From Kitasatospora albolonga (lineage in GTDB: Bacteria > Actinomycetota > Actinomycetes > Streptomycetales > Streptomycetaceae), in the NCBI GenBank assembly GCA_002082585.1, contig CP020563.1:3466001-3530000 (forward strand): 64,000 bases of DNA, given 5' to 3'. Both the position numbers and the translations under genes were made by a program. Shown here piece by piece: positions 53,178-62,214 of the stretch (its first letter is position 1; the number at the start of each line of letters is the position of its first letter). The notes under the pieces were generated by a model. The model had not been told where the DNA came from, ran no database searches, and saw only the letters and a program-made list of their open reading frames with translations.

Positions 53178-54263
53178 TCAGGCCAGGGTAATTTCCGCAG
53201 CCACGGATTCAGCGATCTGCGCCACGTTCAAAGCGGCACCTTTGCGGAGGTTATCGCCGCAAATGAACATTTCCAGGGCGCGGGGATCATCCATCGAACG
53301 CCGGACCCGGCCAACCCAGGTGGGATCGGTTCCCACGACATCGGACGGTGTCGGGAAATCACCGGACGCCGGGCTGTCGAAGAGGACGACCCCGGGTGCG
53401 GTCGCCAGGATCTCGTGCGCCCGGTCGACGGCGACCTCGTTCTCGAAGCGCGCGTGGACGGACATGGAGTGGGCGGCGATGACGGGTACGTACACACAGG
53501 TCGCGGTGGCCCGCAGCTCCGGCAGCCCCAGGACCTTGCGGCACTCCTCGCGGATCGCGAGCTCCTCGGACGACCAGCCGTCCCCGGCGTCGGTCCCGGC
53601 CCACGGCACGACGTTCAGGGCGACGGGGGCGGCGAACGGGCTGCCGCCGCCACTGCCCGCCGGACCTGCGCCGTCGCCCAGGGCCCGGCGTACGTCACCG
53701 GGGTGGGTGCCCAGCTCCGTACCGGCCACCAGCGACAGCTGTTCGCGCAGGGCCGTGACCCCGTCCCGGCCCGCGCTGCTGACCGCCTGGTAGGAGGAGA
53801 CGATCAGTTCGCGCAGCCCGAATTCGGCGTGGAGCGCGCCGACCGCGACGATCAGCGAGAGCGTGGTGCAGTTCGGGGACGCGACGATGCCACGCGGTCT
53901 GAGCCGGGCGGCGTGCGGGTTGATCTCCGGGACGACCAGCGGTACGTCGTCGTCCAGCCGGAAGGCCGCCGAGTCGTCGATGACGACGGCGCCCTTGGAC
54001 GCGGCGATCGGGGCCCAGTGGGCGGACACGTCGTCCGGCACCAGGAAGAGGGCCACGTCGATGCCGTCGAACACGTCCTCGGCGAGCGCGAGCACCTCGC
54101 TCTCCTCACCGCGCACGACCAGCTTCCGGCCGGCCGAGCGCGGTGAGGCGATGAGTCTGACCTCGCCCCAGACGTCCGCGTGCTGCGAGAGAATCCGGAG
54201 CATGACGCCGCCGATCGCCCCGGTCGCACCGACGACCGCGAGCGAAGGACGGCGTACGGTCAT
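53178..54263 (-). CDS. asd: Aspartate-semialdehyde dehydrogenase
   Basis: A 361-residue enzyme reducing aspartyl phosphate to aspartate semialdehyde in the Lys/Met/Thr and diaminopimelate pathway. GATGAIGG at residues 12-19 binds NADP, and Cys132 in SPNCTT is the nucleophile. [10 protein letters not shown] and [12 protein letters not shown] with the acid/base His follow. The start overlaps ask as ATGA. Insert [15 protein letters not shown] in the middle is a high-GC loop. Confidence 0.95.
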   Translation of the reverse strand: MTVRRPSLAVVGATGAIGGVMLRILSQHADVWGEVRLIASPRSAGRKLVVRGEESEVLALAEDVFDGIDVALFLVPDDVSAHWAPIAASKGAVVIDDSAAFRLDDDVPLVVPEINPHAARLRPRGIVASPNCTTLSLIVAVGALHAEFGLRELIVSSYQAVSSAGRDGVTALREQLSLVAGTELGTHPGDVRRALGDGAGPAGSGGGSPFAAPVALNVVPWAGTDAGDGWSSEELAIREECRKVLGLPELRATATCVYVPVIAAHSMSVHARFENEVAVDRAHEILATAPGVVLFDSPASGDFPTPSDVVGTDPTWVGRVRRSMDDPRALEMFICGDNLRKGAALNVAQIAESVAAEITLA

Positions 54264-55531
54264 CGGCCGGTGCCCCCGTAGACGACGGCCTCGTCGGAGT
54301 CGCTGTCGAGACCGAAGGCGGTGTGCACGGCGCGCACGGCCTCGTTGACGTCGTCGGCACGGGTGACCACCGAGATGCGGATCTCGGATGTCGAGATCAG
54401 CTCGATGTTCACGCCCGCGTCGGACAGTGCCTCGAAGAAACCGGCGGTGACGCCCGGGTTGGTCTTCATGCCCGCGCCGACCAGCGAGATCTTGGCGATC
54501 TGGTCGTCGTAGCGGAGCGAATCGAAGCCGATGGAGCCCTTGGTCCGCTCCAGGGCGTCGATGGCCTTGCGGCCCTCGGCCTTGGGGAGGGTGAAGGAGA
54601 TGTCCGTCAGGCCGGTCGACGCGGCGGAGACGTTCTGCACCACCATGTCGATGTTGACCTCGGCGTCCGCGATGGCGCGGAAGATCGCGGCCGCCTCGCC
54701 CGGCTTGTCCGGGACGCCGACGACGGTGACCTTGGCCTCCGAGACGTCGTGGGCGACTCCGGAGATGATCGCGTGCTCCACCTTCTGGTCCCCTTGCGGC
54801 TCGTTGCTGACCCAGGTTCCGCGCAGTCCGGAGAAGGACGAGCGGACGTGGATCGGGATGTTGTAACGGCGTGCGTACTCGACGCAGCGGTGCAGCAGCA
54901 CCTTGGAGCCGGATGCGGCCAGCTCCAGCATGTCCTCGAAGGAGATCCAGTCGATCTTCTTCGCCTTCTTCACGACCCGGGGGTCCGCGGTGAAGACGCC
55001 GTCGACGTCCGTGTAGATCTCACAGACCTCGGCGTCCAGCGCGGCGGCCAGCGCGACGGCGGTCGTGTCCGACCCGCCGCGGCCGAGGGTGGTGATGTTC
55101 TTGCCCTCCTGGCTCACGCCCTGGAACCCGGCGACGATGGCGATGTTGCCCTCGTCGATCGAGGTCCGGATGCGGCCGGGCGTGACGTCGATGATGCGCG
55201 CTTTGTTGTGGACCGAGTCGGTGATGACACCGGCCTGGCTGCCCGTGAACGACTGGGCCTCGTGGCCCAGGTTCTTGATCGCCATCGCCAGCAGGGCCAT
55301 GGAGATCCGCTCACCGGCGGTCAGCAGCATGTCGAATTCACGGCCGGCAGGGATCGGTGAAACCTGCTCGGCGAGGTCTATCAACTCGTCCGTCGTGTCA
55401 CCCATCGCGGACACCACGACAACCACCTGGTTGCCGTTCCTCTTGGCGTCGACGACTCGCTTGGCAACCCGCTTGATGCCCTCGGCATCGGCTACGGAGG
55501 AGCCTCCGTACTTCTGCACGACAAGGCCCAC
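54260..55531 (-). CDS. ask: Aspartokinase
   Basis: A 423-residue aspartate kinase. QKYGGSS at the N-terminus and [12 protein letters not shown] bind substrate and ATP. Two ACT domains follow, with the [18 protein letters not shown] and [18 protein letters not shown] helices, for feedback control by Lys and Thr. The GTG at 55531 has GAGGAG 5 bases before it, better than the ATG at 55552. As in other actinobacteria an internal start could yield a beta subunit. Operon with asd. Confidence 0.95.
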   Translation of the reverse strand: MGLVVQKYGGSSVADAEGIKRVAKRVVDAKRNGNQVVVVVSAMGDTTDELIDLAEQVSPIPAGREFDMLLTAGERISMALLAMAIKNLGHEAQSFTGSQAGVITDSVHNKARIIDVTPGRIRTSIDEGNIAIVAGFQGVSQEGKNITTLGRGGSDTTAVALAAALDAEVCEIYTDVDGVFTADPRVVKKAKKIDWISFEDMLELAASGSKVLLHRCVEYARRYNIPIHVRSSFSGLRGTWVSNEPQGDQKVEHAIISGVAHDVSEAKVTVVGVPDKPGEAAAIFRAIADAEVNIDMVVQNVSAASTGLTDISFTLPKAEGRKAIDALERTKGSIGFDSLRYDDQIAKISLVGAGMKTNPGVTAGFFEALSDAGVNIELISTSEIRISVVTRADDVNEAVRAVHTAFGLDSDSDEAVVYGGTGR

Positions 55532-55786
55532 GTGCGCTCCTCGCTCAGTCATTACTGCGGTCGGCTCAGTTTAACGAGCAGCCCGGAATCGACCCGTCCA
55601 TACCAGATGGTGAGATGTCCCGCCCACTACCCGGCACGGCGTGTCGCCCCGGACTGCTCGTACGAGGTTGCTGCCCACCCAGGAGGAGCGCACTCCCCTT
55701 TGTGTCCCAGCCCACACCTTCGGGGCGGAATGCGCGAGCCGGGGGCGTCCGTCGGCGTACCCCCTCGCCCCTCGCCCCTTGCGCCG

Positions 55787-56302
55787 TTACGTCAGCGACT
55801 CCGCGTCGATGACCGGGGTGTTCTGCGCGGCGGCGACCCGCCACACCCCGTCGTCCTTCGCCAGGACATAGGTCGGGGTGCCGGGGACCGCCTCCGGGTG
55901 GGCGGCGATGAGCTCGGAGGGGTCCTCCCGGCCCCGGAAGATCTCGTCCAGGAACACGCCGTCGAGGCCGACCGGGCGCTGGCGGATCTTGACCGCGGCC
56001 ACGTCGGGGCGGATGAAGAGGATGAGCTCGACGGTGTACGTGGCCTTCACCGGGGAGTCCGCCTGCGGCGGGAGCACCTTGCGGGTGAAGGCGGCGATCT
56101 CCGGCAGGCCGGTGAGCAGCTTGCCGTGGGCCGTCGTCCAGACGGCGTCCTCGCGGAAGCCGCCGAGGAACGCGTCGGGCAGCGCCTTCCGCTGGGCGTC
56201 CTGCACGGCCGCCACGAACGCGAGGATGGCGTCGACGTCCTCCTGCGGGGCGGGCACTCCGAGGACGGTGGGGGCGGCGGGGGCAGGGGTGCTGGTGCTC
56301 AT
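55787..56302 (-). CDS. SgcJ/SnoaL-like protein under SoxR-type promoter
   Basis: A 171-residue NTF2-like protein: ILAFVAAVQDAQRKALPDAFL, GFREDAVWTTAHGKLLTG and VRPVGLDGVF-type strands in the family's order. ATG 56302 (MSTSTPAPAAP) has AAGGAGAC upstream. Family members are annotated as oxidoreductases or detoxifying enzymes. It is divergent from the NmrA-like gene, and its promoter has a SoxR-type operator. Confidence 0.85.
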   Translation of the reverse strand: MSTSTPAPAAPTVLGVPAPQEDVDAILAFVAAVQDAQRKALPDAFLGGFREDAVWTTAHGKLLTGLPEIAAFTRKVLPPQADSPVKATYTVELILFIRPDVAAVKIRQRPVGLDGVFLDEIFRGREDPSELIAAHPEAVPGTPTYVLAKDDGVWRVAAAQNTPVIDAESLT

Positions 56303-56347
56303 ACGGGTCTCCTTGCGCCGAGCGGGCCGGTCGGTCCGGCCGGGTCG

Positions 56348-56378
56348 ACCCTCGGCCCTCAAGTGCGGTTGAGGTCAA
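56348..56378 (-). promoter_or_regulatory. SoxR-type promoter 1 (minus strand)
   Basis: CCTCAAGTGCGGTTGAGG at 56357-56374 is a near-perfect SoxR box (consensus CCTCAAG-N4-CTTGAGG). On the minus strand TTGACC (rc of 56373-56378) and GAGGGT (rc of 56348-56353) form -35 and -10 with a 19-bp spacer, the hallmark of MerR-family promoters. It should drive the SgcJ/SnoaL-like gene. Confidence 0.75.
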
Positions 56379-56415
56379 GCGGCCCCCGGCGCATTGACCG
56401 GCTCACCCAACCGCC

Positions 56416-56446
56416 TTGACCTCAAGCCCGGTTGAGGTTCTAGCTT
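56416..56446 (+). promoter_or_regulatory. SoxR-type promoter 2 (plus strand)
   Basis: CCTCAAGCCCGGTTGAGG at 56420-56437 is a second SoxR box. TTGACC at 56416-56421 and TAGCTT at 56441-56446 are separated by exactly 19 bp. It should drive the NmrA-like gene. Confidence 0.78.
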
Positions 56447-56502
56447 CGCCCTCATCGGGTGACGAGCCGAACGGGCAAGAGACGACCAAGAGGAGCGCGA
56501 CG

Positions 56503-57345
56503 ATGATCCTGGTGACCGGTGCGACCGGAAACATCGGCAGGGAGCTGGTCCGGCAGCTGCACGCGGACGGCCGTGGCCCCGGCGTCCGGGCGCTGACCCG
56601 GGACGCGGGGCGGGCCGAAGCCGTGGTGCCCGACGGGATCGAGGTGGCGGAAGGCGATCCGGGCCGCGCCGAGACGCTGAAGTCCGCGCTGGACGGGGTG
56701 CGTTCGCTGTTCCTGGTCGCGGAGTTCGGCGCCGGTTCCGGTGTTCTGGAGGCCGCCCGGGACGCGGGGGTGGAACACGTGGTGCTGGTCTCCTCCATCA
56801 CCGCCGCGACCCACCCCCACCTGGGCCCGGCGCGGGAGAAGCTCGCCGCCGAGCGTCGGCTGCGGGAGAGCGGGACGGGGTGGACGGTGCTGCGGCCGAC
56901 GCAGTTCGCCTCCAACACCCTCTGGTGGGCGGAGTCCGTACGGGACGAGTCCGCGGTGCGTGTGCCGTACGCGGACACCGGGCTGCCCACGATCCACCCC
57001 GCCGACATCGCCTCGGTGGCCCGCGCCGCGCTGACGGAACCGGGGCACCGGGGGCGTACATACCCCCTCACCGGCCCGGAGCGCATCACCCCGCGCGAGC
57101 AGGTGGCCGAACTGGGGCGGGTGCTGGGACGGGAGGTGGCCTGCGTGGGGATCGGGCGGGAGGAGGCGTACGGGCCGATGGCCGCGGCGATGGGGGCCGA
57201 GGTCGCCGACAGCGTCCTCGACCTGATGGGCGGCGATGTCAACGACGGGCTGCTGGCCGTGCACGACACCGTGGCCCGGCTCACCGGCTCCCCCGCCCGC
57301 CCGTACCGCCGCTGGGCCGAGGAGAACGCCGCCGCCTTCCGGTGA
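56503..57345 (+). CDS. NmrA-like SDR oxidoreductase under SoxR-type promoter
   Basis: A 280-residue atypical short-chain dehydrogenase. VTGATGNIGREL (residues 4-15) binds NAD(P), and VVLVSSITAA follows. The active-site Tyr/Lys is lacking, as in NmrA/quinone-sensing proteins. ATG 56503 with AAGAGGAGC upstream. Gene pairs of this kind respond to redox-active compounds in Streptomyces. Confidence 0.9.
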   Translation: MILVTGATGNIGRELVRQLHADGRGPGVRALTRDAGRAEAVVPDGIEVAEGDPGRAETLKSALDGVRSLFLVAEFGAGSGVLEAARDAGVEHVVLVSSITAATHPHLGPAREKLAAERRLRESGTGWTVLRPTQFASNTLWWAESVRDESAVRVPYADTGLPTIHPADIASVARAALTEPGHRGRTYPLTGPERITPREQVAELGRVLGREVACVGIGREEAYGPMAAAMGAEVADSVLDLMGGDVNDGLLAVHDTVARLTGSPARPYRRWAEENAAAFR

Positions 57346-57463
57346 GCCGACGCCCTCGGTGGAGGTCGGCCTTCCGGTGAAGGACGCGGCCGGGCCGGGA
57401 GGGCGGAGCGCCGACCCCGGGAGGGCGAAGCGCCGGGCTCCGCCCCCGTGACGCCTGCGCCCC

Positions 57464-58123
57464 CTACTTCACCGGCCGCAGCCCCAGCGGCCCCGCGATC
57501 TCCTCCAGCATCACGCGCCCCGCCTCCTCCGCCAGGTCGTCCTCGCCCGGGTCCTGGTCGGTGTCCAGGCCGTCCAGCTCCGCCAGGGGCTGGCCGAGGC
57601 GGATGTGGGCGACCAGGGACTGGAGGGCGCGGAGGGTGGCGGAGGCGGTGGAGCCCCAGTTGGAGAAGTACGAGAACTGCCACCACCACAGCGCCTCGGC
57701 CGTGCGGTCCGCCTCGTAGTGGGCGAGGCCGTGGCTCAGGTCGGTGACCAGGTCGGCCAGGTCGTCGGAGATGCGGTGCGGGACCGGGGCCTTGCGGGGC
57801 TCGTACGGGTCGAAGACCTCGGAGTAGACGTCGATCGGCTCCAGCAGGGCCGCGAACCGCTCGCGCAGGCCGTCCGCGTCCGGCTCGGCGCCGAGGTCCG
57901 GCTCGTACCGCTCGTCGGGGAGGACGTCCTCGTACGCACCGAGGCGGCCGCCCGCGAGCAGGAGCTGCGAGACCTGGAGGAGCAGGACCGGAACGGCTTC
58001 TTCCGGCTCGTCGACCTTGGACACCTCGGTGACCGCGACGATGAACGTCTTGATCTGGTCCGCGATCTGGACGGCGAAGTCGCCCGGGTCCTGCGTGACG
58101 GAGTTCAGCGTGGCGTCAGACAT
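57464..58123 (-). CDS. DUF5063 domain protein
   Basis: A 219-residue helical acidic protein beginning MSDATLNSVTQDPGDFAVQI, with ALWWWQFSYFSNWGSTASATL and LAEEAGRVMLEEIAG. This is the actinobacterial DUF5063, always near recR. Function unknown. It lies 89 bases downstream of recR on the same strand, likely in an operon ybaB-recR-DUF5063. Confidence 0.88.
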   Translation of the reverse strand: MSDATLNSVTQDPGDFAVQIADQIKTFIVAVTEVSKVDEPEEAVPVLLLQVSQLLLAGGRLGAYEDVLPDERYEPDLGAEPDADGLRERFAALLEPIDVYSEVFDPYEPRKAPVPHRISDDLADLVTDLSHGLAHYEADRTAEALWWWQFSYFSNWGSTASATLRALQSLVAHIRLGQPLAELDGLDTDQDPGEDDLAEEAGRVMLEEIAGPLGLRPVK

Positions 58124-58212
58124 CGAGGGGACCTCCCGTGGGCGCGGTCACAGACGGTGAAGCGGACGGCAGTACATCCGGTGCGAGCGGAAGGCGTACG
58201 GCGTCGGGGGCG

Positions 58213-58812
58213 TCAGACATCCAGCAGGCGCCTCCCCTCGAACGCGCGGCCCAGGGTGACCTCGTCGGCGTACTCCAGGTCGCCGCCGACCGGCAGGCCG
58301 CTGGCCAGCCGGGTCACCTTGAGGCCCATCGGCTTGACCATCCGCGCCAGGTACGTCGCGGTGGCCTCGCCCTCCAGGTTGGGATCGGTCGCGAGGATCA
58401 GCTCCGTGATGGAGCCGTCCGCGAGCCGGGCCAGCAGCTCACGGATGCGCAGATCGTCCGGGCCGACGCCCTCGATGGGGCTGATCGCCCCGCCCAGGAC
58501 GTGGTAACGGCCCCGGAACTCGCGCGTCCGCTCGATCGCCACGACGTCCTTGGGCTCCTCGACCACGCAGATGACGCTCTGGTCGCGGCGCGGGTCGCGG
58601 CAGATCCCGCACTGCTCCTGCTGGGCGACATTGCCGCACACCGCGCAGAACCGGACCTTGTCCTTGACCTCCAGGAGGGCATGGGCGAGACGGCGTACGT
58701 CGGTGGGTTCCGCCTGGAGGACGTGGAAGGCGATCCGCTGCGCGCTCTTGGGACCGACGCCGGGCAGCCTGCCCAGTTCGTCGATGAGGTCCTGAACAAC
58801 GCCTTCGTACAA
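58213..58812 (-). CDS. recR: Recombination protein RecR
   Basis: A 199-residue RecR. An HhH motif [17 protein letters not shown], the zinc finger CAVCGN-x-QEQCGIC and the Toprim domain with [15 protein letters not shown] and [12 protein letters not shown] are all present. It acts with RecO and RecF in single-strand gap repair. No dnaX is seen upstream; ybaB is instead. Confidence 0.96.
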   Translation of the reverse strand: MYEGVVQDLIDELGRLPGVGPKSAQRIAFHVLQAEPTDVRRLAHALLEVKDKVRFCAVCGNVAQQEQCGICRDPRRDQSVICVVEEPKDVVAIERTREFRGRYHVLGGAISPIEGVGPDDLRIRELLARLADGSITELILATDPNLEGEATATYLARMVKPMGLKVTRLASGLPVGGDLEYADEVTLGRAFEGRRLLDV

Positions 58813-58913
58813 CGGAACGCCCTTCTTTCCTTCGCTTTCCGCTTCGTACCGTAGTGGGTACGCGGCGGTACCAATAGGCCCTCGGCGTCAGCTCCGGGCG
58901 GCCTCGGGCCGGA

Positions 58914-59255
58914 TCAGAACGGGAGGCCCGGGATCGAGCCGCCGCCCAGGCCCTGCGCCAGCGGGCCGAGCTTCTCCTGCTGGAGCGTCTGCGCGTTCTC
59001 GTTGGCCGCCTGGACGGCCGCCACCACGAGGTCGGCGAGCGTCTCGGTGTCCTCCGGGTCCACGGCCTTCGGGTCGATCACCAGGCCCCGCAGTTCGCCG
59101 GAGCCGGTGACGGTGGCCTTCACGAGACCTCCGCCCGCCTGCCCGTCGACCTCGGTCCTCGCCAGCTCCTCCTGGGCCGCGGCGAGGTCCTGCTGCATCT
59201 TCTGGGCCTGCTGGAGCAGCTGCTGCATATTGGGCTGGCCACCACCGGGAATCAC
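58914..59255 (-). CDS. YbaB/EbfC nucleoid-associated protein
   Basis: A 113-residue YbaB-type DNA-binding protein: [21 protein letters not shown] coiled-coil N-terminus, then [20 protein letters not shown] use the GTG at 59255, because AGGAG lies five bases upstream; the ATG at 59270 has no ribosome site. Upstream of recR with 101 bases between. Confidence 0.92.
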   Translation of the reverse strand: MIPGGGQPNMQQLLQQAQKMQQDLAAAQEELARTEVDGQAGGGLVKATVTGSGELRGLVIDPKAVDPEDTETLADLVVAAVQAANENAQTLQQEKLGPLAQGLGGGSIPGLPF

Positions 59256-59678
59256 GGTCACTCCTGGCATTTCGACGACAAATGTTTCGGTAAGCCGAGC
59301 CTACGTGCTCCCCGGTCACCGCGCTCCACCCACCGGGGACCAACTCTTTCGGGTGAGATTCGGAAACCGCCGCGAGGTCCCTATACCTGACCAGCGGCCC
59401 CGTCCAGGCGGGAATCCCGCGATTTCGACTCCATGGCCCACCATTCGGCGGTAGGAAGAGCGTGCACAGCGATACGCATGCGCGCATGCATGGTGACGCA
59501 GAGTAATGTGTGGGGTCGTCGTCGGTCATGCGGACCGCTCCGCCCACACCGAGGCCGGCCCCGGGTGAGAGCGGCTCCGAGAACAGTTCGGGAGCGGCTC
59601 CGGGAGAAGCCCCGCGCGTCCGCCCCGTCCGTCGGAGTCGCGTCCGTCCCGTCCGTCAGAGTGCAGAGGAGTGCCCCG
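59256..59678. other. Divergent intergenic region between ybaB and SLATT gene
   Basis: About 420 bases hold both promoters. GCATGCGCGCATGC at 59476-59489 is a perfect 14-bp palindrome. No SRP RNA signature is present, although such RNAs sit near recR in other bacteria. Confidence 0.45.
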
Positions 59679-60503
59679 GTGAGTCAGCCGGAGATGCAGC
59701 CCGAGGGGCCGCCCCGCAAGGAGTCCGACGCGGGTTCCGGTGAGAGCGGAGCAGAGAATTCCGCTCCCGGCTCCCGGGCCGGTGCGGCGGCCGGGGGGCT
59801 CGGGGGCTCCGGCGCGGGCGGGCGTGATCTGACCGGGCGGCCCTTCCCCCTCGGCGACTGGGACGACCCCGCCGACCGGCTCGGTGAGCTCTACCGCTGG
59901 GTGGAGTCCGGGGCCCTCGCCACAGCGGACTGGTATCTCCACGACCGCGTGTGGAAGCGGCGGGGGGCCAGGGCCCTGCGGCTGGGCACCGCCGCCGGGG
60001 GCGTCGCCGGGGCCGCGCTGCCGCTGCTCGATCTGACCGGCACCTTGAGCGGGTCGGCGGGGTGGGGGTATCTGTCGCTGCTGCTGGGCGCCGCCTGCAT
60101 GGCCTGCGACCGGTACTTCGGACTCACCTCCGGCTGGATAAGGAACCTCGCCACGGCCCAGGCGGTGCAGCGGCGGCTCCAGGTGCTCCAGTTCGACTGG
60201 GCCTCGGAGTGCGTACGGGAGACGCTCGGCCCGGCCGAGGGCACGGCGAGCGAGGCGGCCGAGCGGTGCCTGGGGGTGCTGCGGCGGTTCTCGGAGGACG
60301 TCACGGAGCTGGTGCGGTCGGAGACGGCGGACTGGATGGTGGAGTTCCGGGCGGGGCCCGCGCCGATGGGGACGCAGGCGCTGGTCTCCGGGAGCGCGGG
60401 CGGACGGGCGGAGCCGGGGGCGCTGCCGGGGCGGTTCGCGATGCCGTCGGTGGCCGCCCGGCCGAACATGCCCCGCCAGCGGCCTCCGGAGGCGCCGAGG
60501 TGA
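59679..60503 (+). CDS. SLATT domain membrane protein
   Basis: A 274-residue protein. A Gly/Ser-rich N-terminus precedes DPADRLGELYRWVESGALATA and two TM helices (GTAAGGVAGAALPLLDL and GYLSLLLGAACMACD), then a helical cytoplasmic part (QAVQRRLQVLQFDWASE), the SLATT layout. SLATT proteins are pore-forming effectors of bacterial conflict systems, though this copy is in a housekeeping context. GTG with AGGAG 8 bases upstream. Confidence 0.8.
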   Translation: MSQPEMQPEGPPRKESDAGSGESGAENSAPGSRAGAAAGGLGGSGAGGRDLTGRPFPLGDWDDPADRLGELYRWVESGALATADWYLHDRVWKRRGARALRLGTAAGGVAGAALPLLDLTGTLSGSAGWGYLSLLLGAACMACDRYFGLTSGWIRNLATAQAVQRRLQVLQFDWASECVRETLGPAEGTASEAAERCLGVLRRFSEDVTELVRSETADWMVEFRAGPAPMGTQALVSGSAGGRAEPGALPGRFAMPSVAARPNMPRQRPPEAPR

Positions 60504-60553
60504 AGGGGTGAAGGGAGAGGTGGGCCGGAATCGGCTCGGCCCCAGGTGATCCC

Positions 60554-61204
60554 TCAGCTGAAGATGATCATCGAGCCCTGTGCCAGGCTCCTGGTGGCCG
60601 CCGCGTGCAGCCCCAGCCAGACATGGCGTTCCCGGGCGAACGGGCTGTCGTCGTACGGGATCGGGGTCGCCGGTTCCTCCAGGGCCGTGGGGCCCGGGGG
60701 CGGCTGGGGGGCGGCCGGGGGGTTGGCCGGGTCGATGCCGATGGCCGGGGCCACGTACTCCAGCTCCCGCAGCAGGCCGTGCGCGGAGCCCAGCGGGCCG
60801 CCGCCCGCCAGCAGCGCCTCGTTCGAGAGCGGGGCCGGGAAGTCCACCGGGACGTACGCGCCCGCGTGGTCGTAGTGCCAGACCAGGTGCGACTGCTGCG
60901 CGGTCTGCTCGAACATCTCCAGCAGCTGTTCGTAGTCGCCGCCGAGGCCCTCGACCGGGGTGACGGCGAGACCGCTCAGCTGGAGCAGGTAGGCGCGGCG
61001 CAGGAAGTGCAGGGCGTCGTAGTCGAAGCCCGCCACCGGGGCCACGTCTCCGTTGAGGCCCGGCATGTAGGCGAAGACGGGGACGGGCGGCAGCCCCGCG
61101 TCGTTCAGCGCGCTGTCGTAGACGGCGATCTCTTCGGCGAACGGGTTGTCGGGGCTGTGGCACAGCACATCGACGAGGGGGACCAGCCACAGGTCACAGG
61201 CCAC
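60554..61204 (-). CDS. Hypothetical protein, 216 aa
   Basis: Begins MACDLWLVPLVDVLCHSPDN and contains YMPGLNGDVAPVAGFDYDAL and HLVWHYDHAGAYVPVDFP. A Pro-rich loop occurs near 160-175. Not recognised. Conserved-looking composition and a clean start suggest a real gene. It lies 94 bases downstream of the GntR gene on the same strand. Confidence 0.75.
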   Translation of the reverse strand: MACDLWLVPLVDVLCHSPDNPFAEEIAVYDSALNDAGLPPVPVFAYMPGLNGDVAPVAGFDYDALHFLRRAYLLQLSGLAVTPVEGLGGDYEQLLEMFEQTAQQSHLVWHYDHAGAYVPVDFPAPLSNEALLAGGGPLGSAHGLLRELEYVAPAIGIDPANPPAAPQPPPGPTALEEPATPIPYDDSPFARERHVWLGLHAAATRSLAQGSMIIFS

Positions 61205-61297
61205 GAAGTCTCGCTCTCCAACGGTTCGGGCGATCGTCGGAACAGCGTAATGCGAGGCGAACCCCGCGCACAGGGCCCCGGCACGGCCAAGGCCCGG

Positions 61298-62017
61298 TCA
61301 GGTCTCGTGGGCTCCCCGCGCCTCGCGCCCCTCCCCGGCCTCGCGCGCCTCCTGCGCCTCCAAGTGGTCCGCCCAGGCGAGGGCGTGGGCGTAGTACGCC
61401 TGCATCGCCGCGAGCACCTGGTCCCGGTCGCCGCCCGCGATCGCCTCGACCAGTTCCTCGTGCCCGAACCAGAGCACATGCTCGTCCGCGTGCTCGCCGC
61501 GCAGCCGGTGCACGGTGAACGCCCATGCCTGGACGCGGAGTTTGGTGAGGAAGGCGGTGATGTACGGGTTGAGGACGAAGGCCCCGAGCTCCCGCCAGAA
61601 GCGGAGGTCGTACCCGATCAGTACGTCGAGGTCGCCGCCCTTCGCCGCGCGGACCGCCTCCGCCGCGCGGCGCCGGATCGGGCCGAGCGCCTCGGGGCGG
61701 ACGGACACCTGGTCGGCGGGGCTGCGGAAGATCCCCTCGACGACGAGGGAGCGGGCCTCGACCATCGCCCGGTAGTCCGCGGTCGTGAACTCGTGGACCT
61801 GGAAGCCGCGGTGCTGGTCCGAGGAGAGGAGCCCCTGCGCGGAGAGGTCGAAGAGCGCCTCGCGGACGGGCGTCGCGGAGACGCCGTACTGTTCCGCGAT
61901 CTGCTTGACGGTGAACGCCCGGCCCGGCCGGAGTCGCCCGGCCAGCACTTCGTCGCGCAGCGCGTCGGCGATCTGCTGGCGCAGCGTACTGCGGGTCACA
62001 CCTCCGCTCGGCACCAT
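61298..62017 (-). CDS. GntR-family (FadR subfamily) transcriptional regulator
   Basis: A 239-residue regulator. The N-terminal winged helix has LRQQIADALRDEVLAG and QIAEQYGVSATPVREALFDL. The C-terminal FCD domain has YDLRFWRELGAFVLNPYI and ends in HALAWADHLEAQEAREAGEG. FCD domains bind carboxylates with a metal. Adjacent to the aminotransferase, it may control amine or amino acid catabolism. Confidence 0.9.
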   Translation of the reverse strand: MVPSGGVTRSTLRQQIADALRDEVLAGRLRPGRAFTVKQIAEQYGVSATPVREALFDLSAQGLLSSDQHRGFQVHEFTTADYRAMVEARSLVVEGIFRSPADQVSVRPEALGPIRRRAAEAVRAAKGGDLDVLIGYDLRFWRELGAFVLNPYITAFLTKLRVQAWAFTVHRLRGEHADEHVLWFGHEELVEAIAGGDRDQVLAAMQAYYAHALAWADHLEAQEAREAGEGREARGAHET

Positions 62018-62067
62018 GGGCGGCCCTTCCCGTTCGTCTGCCGTAGGTCGGCTCGGGTCACCCTAAG

Positions 62068-62111
62068 CCAGGGCCCCGCCGTGCCCGGTTTCGGGCAGGG
62101 CGGGGCCCTGG
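62068..62111 (-). terminator. Terminator after aminotransferase gene
   Basis: A 13-bp perfect outer stem (62068-62080 with 62099-62111) has an inner 6-bp stem TGCCCG/CGGGCA around GTTT. It lies about 100 bases after the aminotransferase stop and just upstream of the GntR start. Confidence 0.85.
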
Positions 62112-62214
62112 AATGTGCGCGAGAGTGCCCGGACGCTCACAACGTGTGTTCGCGGCCGACTGCTGAGCCGCGTGGCCGCGCTGCACCGTGTGCTCGTGGA
62201 CGGCTACCGCGCCG

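Noticed and set aside
59256..59678. SRP RNA gene near recR/ybaB
   Set aside because: The conserved GGAAG-GAAGCAGC apical loop sequence is absent.
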